From Georgenia ruanii (GTDB lineage Bacteria > Actinomycetota > Actinomycetes > Actinomycetales > Actinomycetaceae), in contig NZ_VUKE01000013.1 in the NCBI RefSeq assembly GCF_009193175.1, positions 62,001-126,000 of the forward strand: a stretch of DNA of 64,000 nt, given 5' to 3'. Made by a program: the position numbers and the translations under genes. Below are positions 60,634 to 64,000 of this stretch, one piece after another (position 1 is the stretch's first letter; every line of letters starts with the position of its first letter). The notes below the pieces were generated by a model. It saw nothing but the letters and a program-made list of their open reading frames with translations. It made no database searches and was not told the origin of the DNA.

Positions 60634-60730
60634 GGGGACCTCCAGCTCTCGGGGACGCGAGCCCCCAGCCTCCCGTGGGCGCCGCAGGGCGGCAACCGCA
60701 GCCGCGGCGCCCTGAGGGGTCGTCGGTCGC

Positions 60731-60825
60731 GCTCGTGCCCGACGGCGGGTGAGCCAGGGGTGCTCGTGCCCGACGGCGGGGTGGGTCAGGCGCGCTCGTG
60801 CCCGACGGCGGGGTGGGTCAGGCGC
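60731..60825. repeat. 32-bp tandem repeat, 3 copies, duplicating the gpsA 3' end and stop codon
   Basis: 60762-60793 and 60794-60825 are identical, and 60731-60761 is a diverged third copy. The last unit contains the real gpsA stop (complement of 60818-60820); the next carries the same last codons (HERA) and stop. Confidence 0.9.
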
Positions 60826-61867
60826 GCTCGTGCTTGAGCGGGCGGTCGAGCAGCATCCGGGTCATCTCCGCCACCGGCAGCCCCTCGTGCAGCACCGCCA
60901 CCACCGCCTCGGTGATGGGCATGTCCACGCCGTGGCGGCGGGCGAGGTCGAGCACCGAGCGGCACGACTTCACGCCCTCGGCCGTCCCGCCGGTCAGCCG
61001 GATGGCCTCCTCGAGGCTGCGGCCGGCACCGAGGTGCGCCCCCAGGGTGTGGTTGCGCGAGAGCGGCGAGGCGCAGGTGGCGACCAGGTCGCCCATCCCG
61101 GCCAGGCCCGCGAACGTCGCCGGCCGGGCGCCCAGCGCCGCCCCTAGGCGGCTGATCTCCGCCAGCCCGCGGGTGATGAGGGTGGCCTTGGTGTTGTCGC
61201 CGTACCCGCGCCCCTGCGCCATGCCGACGGCGAGGGCGATGACGTTCTTCACCGCGCCGCCCAGCTCGACGCCGACGACGTCGGTCTCGATGTAGGGCCG
61301 GAAGTAGGGGGCGGCGCAGGCCCGGGCCACGACCTTGGCCACCTCGGGGTCCTCGGCCGCGACGACCCCGCCGGCCGGCTGGTGGGCGACGATCTCCTTG
61401 GCGAGGTTGGGCCCGGAGACCACGGCCACCCGCTCCGGCGCGACGCCGAGCGTCGCCGCGAGCACCTGGCTCATCCGCAGGTCGGTGCCCAGCTCCACGC
61501 CCTTCATGAGCGAGACGACGACGACGTCGGGGCGCAGGGTCCCGCCGAGCGGCGCGAGCGCCCGGCGCACCGACTGCGCCGGGATCGCGACGACGACGAC
61601 GTCGGCGCCCGCCACGGCGCCCGCCAGGTCGGTGGTCGCGGTGAGGGAGGCCGGGAGCGCGGCGCCGGGGAGGTTCTTGGTGTTGCGGTGCGTCGAGGCG
61701 ATCTCCTCCACGACGTCCGCGCTGCGCCCCCACAGGCGCACCGCGCAGCCGGCGTCGGCGAGCACGGCGGCGAAGGTCGTGCCCCACGCGCCCGTGCCCA
61801 GGACGGTGGCCCGCAGCCGCGTCCCGCCGCCCGGTCCCGCCGCCGGTGCCGGGGTGCCCGCGGTCAT
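60818..61867 (-). CDS. gpsA: NAD(P)-dependent glycerol-3-phosphate dehydrogenase
   Basis: GpsA reduces dihydroxyacetone phosphate to sn-glycerol-3-phosphate for phospholipid synthesis. The 349-residue protein has the Rossmann motif VLGTGAWGTTFAAVLADAG (about residues 22-40), AIPAQSVRRAL, SGPNLAKEI, the catalytic lysine in LGGAVKNVIALAVG (about 206-219) and AGMGDLVATCASPLSRN. The ATG at 61867 overlaps the plsC stop by four bases, so acyl transfer and substrate supply are coupled. Its 3' end is tandemly duplicated. Confidence 0.96.
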   Translation of the reverse strand: MTAGTPAPAAGPGGGTRLRATVLGTGAWGTTFAAVLADAGCAVRLWGRSADVVEEIASTHRNTKNLPGAALPASLTATTDLAGAVAGADVVVVAIPAQSVRRALAPLGGTLRPDVVVVSLMKGVELGTDLRMSQVLAATLGVAPERVAVVSGPNLAKEIVAHQPAGGVVAAEDPEVAKVVARACAAPYFRPYIETDVVGVELGGAVKNVIALAVGMAQGRGYGDNTKATLITRGLAEISRLGAALGARPATFAGLAGMGDLVATCASPLSRNHTLGAHLGAGRSLEEAIRLTGGTAEGVKSCRSVLDLARRHGVDMPITEAVVAVLHEGLPVAEMTRMLLDRPLKHERA

Positions 61868-62655
61868 CGGCGACCCCCTCGCAGGCGCGCGAGCCGCCCG
61901 CGCCGTCCCGCCCGCCGAGCGGCCCGCGCGCCGTCGGCGGTGGCCCGCGGGTCGCCGTCGCGGCGCACGTCGTAGGCACGGGCCGGCGGCGCCTCGCCGC
62001 GGATGTCGGCGAGCTGGCCGGTGAGGGCGGCCATGATCCGGCGGGTGGCCTCCTGCAAGGTCTGCTGGTCCGGCTCGCCGCCGTAGAGGTCGTCGAGGTC
62101 GACCGGCGGGCCGGCGACGACGGTCACGGGCTTGCGGGGGAACGGCCGGAAGCGGCTGGTGTAGGGCGGGAGCACGAAGTGGGCGCCCCACTGCGCGATG
62201 GGGATGACCGGGACGCGGGTGCGCAGCGCCAGGCGCGCGACCCCCGTCTTGCCCGTCATCGGCCACATCGCGGGGTCGCGGGTGAGCGTGCCCTCGGGGA
62301 ACACGGCCACGCACTCCCCCTGCGCCAGCGCCGCCTCGGCGGCCACGAGCGCGTCGGCGGCGCGGGCGGTGCCGCGGTAGACCGGGATCTGGTCGGCGCC
62401 GCGCAGCAGCGCGCCGAGCACCGGGACCTCGAACAGCGAGGACTTGGCGAGGAACTTCGGCGCGGCGCCCTGGTCGTAGAGGTAGTGCGCGAAGGTCAGC
62501 GGGTCGAGGTTGGAGACGTGGTTGCCCACGGCGAGGAAGCCGCCGTCGGGCAGGTGCTCCCCGCCCCGCCAGGTCCGGGTGGTCATCGCCCGCATCGTCG
62601 GTCGGAGGACACGGGCGAGGAACCGGTAGATACCGGACTGCTTGCGTACCTGCAC
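61864..62655 (-). CDS. plsC: 1-acylglycerol-3-phosphate O-acyltransferase (PlsC-like)
   Basis: This 263-residue acyltransferase makes phosphatidic acid at the membrane. Motifs are NHVSNLDPL (HxxxxD-type, with NH-V-S-N-L-D; about residues 45-53), PVYRGTARA, FPEGTLTRD (about 118-126) and VIPIAQWG. The end is strongly basic (Arg-rich). The GTG at 62655 was chosen because the conserved helix RFLARVLRPT begins soon after. It precedes gpsA and follows a DinB gene. Confidence 0.92.
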   Translation of the reverse strand: MQVRKQSGIYRFLARVLRPTMRAMTTRTWRGGEHLPDGGFLAVGNHVSNLDPLTFAHYLYDQGAAPKFLAKSSLFEVPVLGALLRGADQIPVYRGTARAADALVAAEAALAQGECVAVFPEGTLTRDPAMWPMTGKTGVARLALRTRVPVIPIAQWGAHFVLPPYTSRFRPFPRKPVTVVAGPPVDLDDLYGGEPDQQTLQEATRRIMAALTGQLADIRGEAPPARAYDVRRDGDPRATADGARAARRAGRRGRLARLRGGRR

Positions 62656-62677
62656 GCCCCCGATGGTAGTCGGGGGC

Positions 62678-63184
62678 TCAGGACCGCTCGTACAGGCCAC
62701 GGACATAGGCGGCCTGCCCGAGGTGCTGGAGGTCGTCGGCGACGATGCTCACCAGCCGCACGCCCAGCGAGACCGGCGGGTCCCACCGCTCGTCGACGAT
62801 CCGGTCGAGGTCCTCCTCGGCCAGGGTGCTGAGGAACTCCACGGTGCGCCGGTGCACCGCGCCGAGGTAGCCGCGCAGCTCCGCCGCGCTCGCACGCACC
62901 GCGCCGACCTCCTCGGCGCTCTGCCCGTACCCGGTGGCCGTGGCGTCGAACGGCAGCGCGAAGCGCTCGGCCCAGCCGTCCGCGGTCCACGCCTCCTCGG
63001 TGCCGGCCGCGTCGGCGATCTGGGCGTCCTGGCCGCGGGAGAGGTGCCAGACCAGCCAGGCGATGCTGTTGGCCTGGGCGTCCGGGCGGGCGGTGAGCCC
63101 GGCCTCGTCCAGCCCGTCCAGGATCCGGTCGACGCCGTCGGGCACGCGAGAGTAGGCCTCGATGAGCAGCTCAGCGGTGTTCAT
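62678..63184 (-). CDS. DinB/DUF664-family protein, possible mycothiol-dependent transferase
   Basis: This 168-residue four-helix protein starts MNTAELLIEAYSRVPDGV and has SIAWLVWHLSRGQDAQIAD (about residues 40-58) and DDLQHLGQAAYVRGL (about 149-163). The histidines in WHLS and LQHLGQ, with a third upstream, form the metal site of the DinB superfamily. In actinobacteria this branch (DUF664) includes mycothiol-dependent transferases and isomerases; the substrate is unknown. It lies between plsC and murA on the same strand, separated from murA by a long hairpin. Confidence 0.85.
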   Translation of the reverse strand: MNTAELLIEAYSRVPDGVDRILDGLDEAGLTARPDAQANSIAWLVWHLSRGQDAQIADAAGTEEAWTADGWAERFALPFDATATGYGQSAEEVGAVRASAAELRGYLGAVHRRTVEFLSTLAEEDLDRIVDERWDPPVSLGVRLVSIVADDLQHLGQAAYVRGLYERS

Positions 63185-63315
63185 GGCCCCAGTGTGGCCG
63201 GACGTGGCCGGCTCCGCAGGGCGATGACGCCGGCCCGCACGCCCGGCCCGCACGCCGCACTGCCCCGCCGCGCGCGCCCGCTCTCGGCGACCGCACCCGT
63301 TCGCGAGGGCGGGTC

Positions 63316-63385
63316 GTGCACCGCGCGCCGATGCCGCGAGCACCCGCGCCGGGCGCGAGCGACGGCGGCAGGGCGCGCGGTGCAC
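63316..63385 (-). terminator. Long nested hairpin downstream of murA
   Basis: GTGCACCGCGCGCC (63316-63329) pairs perfectly with 63372-63385. Inner TGCCGC/GCGGCA (63332-63337 and 63365-63370) continues the stem. It begins six bases after the murA stop. Confidence 0.8.
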
Positions 63386-63390
63386 CGCGA

Positions 63391-64000
63391 TCAGACGAGC
63401 GCGACCTGGCCCTGGGCCTCGGCGAGGGAGACCTTCGCGCCCAGCGCCTCGAGCTTGTCCATGAAGTTCTCGTAGCCGCGGTTGATGATGTCGATGCCGC
63501 GCACCCGCGAGACGCCCTCGGCGGCCAGCGCGGCGATGAGGTGGGAGAACCCGCCGCGCAGGTCCGGCACCTCGATGTCGGCCGCCCGCAGCGGGGTCGG
63601 CCCGGAGATGACGGCCGAGTGGTTGAAGTTGCGCTGATCGAACCGGCACTCCAGGCCGCCGAGGCACTCCCGGTAGATCTGGATGGTCGCACCCATGCCG
63701 CGCAGCGCGTCGGTGAAGCCGAAGCGGTTCTCGTAGACCGTCTCGTGCACGATCGACAGCCCGGTGGCCTGGGTCAGCGCCACGACGAGGGGCTGCTGCC
63801 AGTCGGTCATGAAGCCGGGGTGGACGTCCGTCTCGAGGACGATCGAGCGCAGCTCCCCGCCCGGGTGCCAGAAGCGGATGCCGTCCGCGCGCACGTCGAA
63901 CGCGCCGCCGACCTTCCGGAAGGTGTTGAGGAAGGTCATCATCTCGGGCTGGGTGGCGCCCTTGACGAACACGTCGCCGCGGGTCGCCAGCGCCGCGGAG
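63391..64000 (-). CDS. murA: UDP-N-acetylglucosamine 1-carboxyvinyltransferase, C-terminal half, truncated by window edge
   Basis: MurA adds enolpyruvate to UDP-GlcNAc, the first committed step of peptidoglycan synthesis. Only about the last 200 residues are here: VKGATQPEMMTFLNTFRKVG, VLETDVHPGFMTDWQQPL, IVHETVYENRFGFTDALRGMG and VPDLRGGFSHLIAALAAEG, all typical of MurA. The catalytic Cys/Asp loop lies upstream, outside the window. The frame remains open to base 64000. Confidence 0.95.
   Translation of the reverse strand, partial: SAALATRGDVFVKGATQPEMMTFLNTFRKVGGAFDVRADGIRFWHPGGELRSIVLETDVHPGFMTDWQQPLVVALTQATGLSIVHETVYENRFGFTDALRGMGATIQIYRECLGGLECRFDQRNFNHSAVISGPTPLRAADIEVPDLRGGFSHLIAALAAEGVSRVRGIDIINRGYENFMDKLEALGAKVSLAEAQGQVALV

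Overview
The window is high-GC DNA (strong G/C bias at third codon positions, many GTG starts, 4-base ATGA/GTGA gene overlaps) from an actinomycete. Gene content fits a Micrococcales/Cellulomonadales-type organism: F420/FMN luciferase-like (LLM) oxidoreductases, a DinB-type possible mycothiol transferase, DUF222-HNH, DUF6318, DUF3515 and DUF2277 proteins, a Dos-like sensor pair, and the conserved order murA-plsC-gpsA-ddl-DUF3515-thiL-rpmB-DAK2-recG-rsmD-coaD-DUF177-rnc-mutM. The family assignment is inference from these gene families; no rRNA or tRNA gene was seen.

Layout. 1-12 kb holds metabolic and repair genes: the 3' end of a metY-like gene, a CoA-binding protein, a bacterial Ku with a Lys/Ala-rich repeat tail, an LLM oxidoreductase, a UbiB-type kinase, a DUF222-HNH protein, an LLM monooxygenase, proB and an FAD oxidoreductase. 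The LLM monooxygenase has an elaborate leader: a promoter, a SAM-IV-like riboswitch, a Met/Cys-rich leader peptide and an attenuator-like hairpin. 12-19 kb holds a stand-alone cydAB pair, a membrane protein, and the rplU-rpmA-obg cluster. 20-26.4 kb is a sugar-type ABC importer without its own ATPase, divergent from an unusual Nramp-like transporter and an idonate/sorbitol-type dehydrogenase. 26.5-28 kb is an AT-richer pair (DUF6318 lipoprotein plus PKD-domain secreted protein). 28-31.7 kb is RNase E/G. 32-41 kb is a second, complete cydABDC operon that runs directly into a GAF-GAF histidine kinase of the DosS type; its probable regulator is encoded convergently, and a GGGAC-N4-GTCCC palindrome lies before cydA. 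41-54 kb is the mutM-rnc-DUF177-coaD-rsmD / recG-DAK2-rpmB block, interrupted by an LLM gene and an ABC exporter pair. 54-64 kb holds an adenine deaminase-like gene, thiL, DUF3515, ddl, a second trans-sulfuration-type PLP enzyme, dodecin, gpsA, plsC, a DinB protein and the 3' part of murA.

How it fits together. Two cytochrome bd oxidases, with CydDC and a predicted heme-GAF sensor joined to one of them, suggest a low-oxygen respiratory module. Sulfur metabolism recurs (metY-like gene, second Cys/Met PLP enzyme, SAM/Met/Cys-controlled monooxygenase).

A recurrent oddity is short tandem repeats (about 18-38 bp) at gene ends. In several cases they copy the last codons and the stop codon of the upstream gene (2550-2640, 5758-5875, 55282-55325, 59521-59630, 60731-60825). 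All functional statements come from reading motifs by eye; no database search was run.
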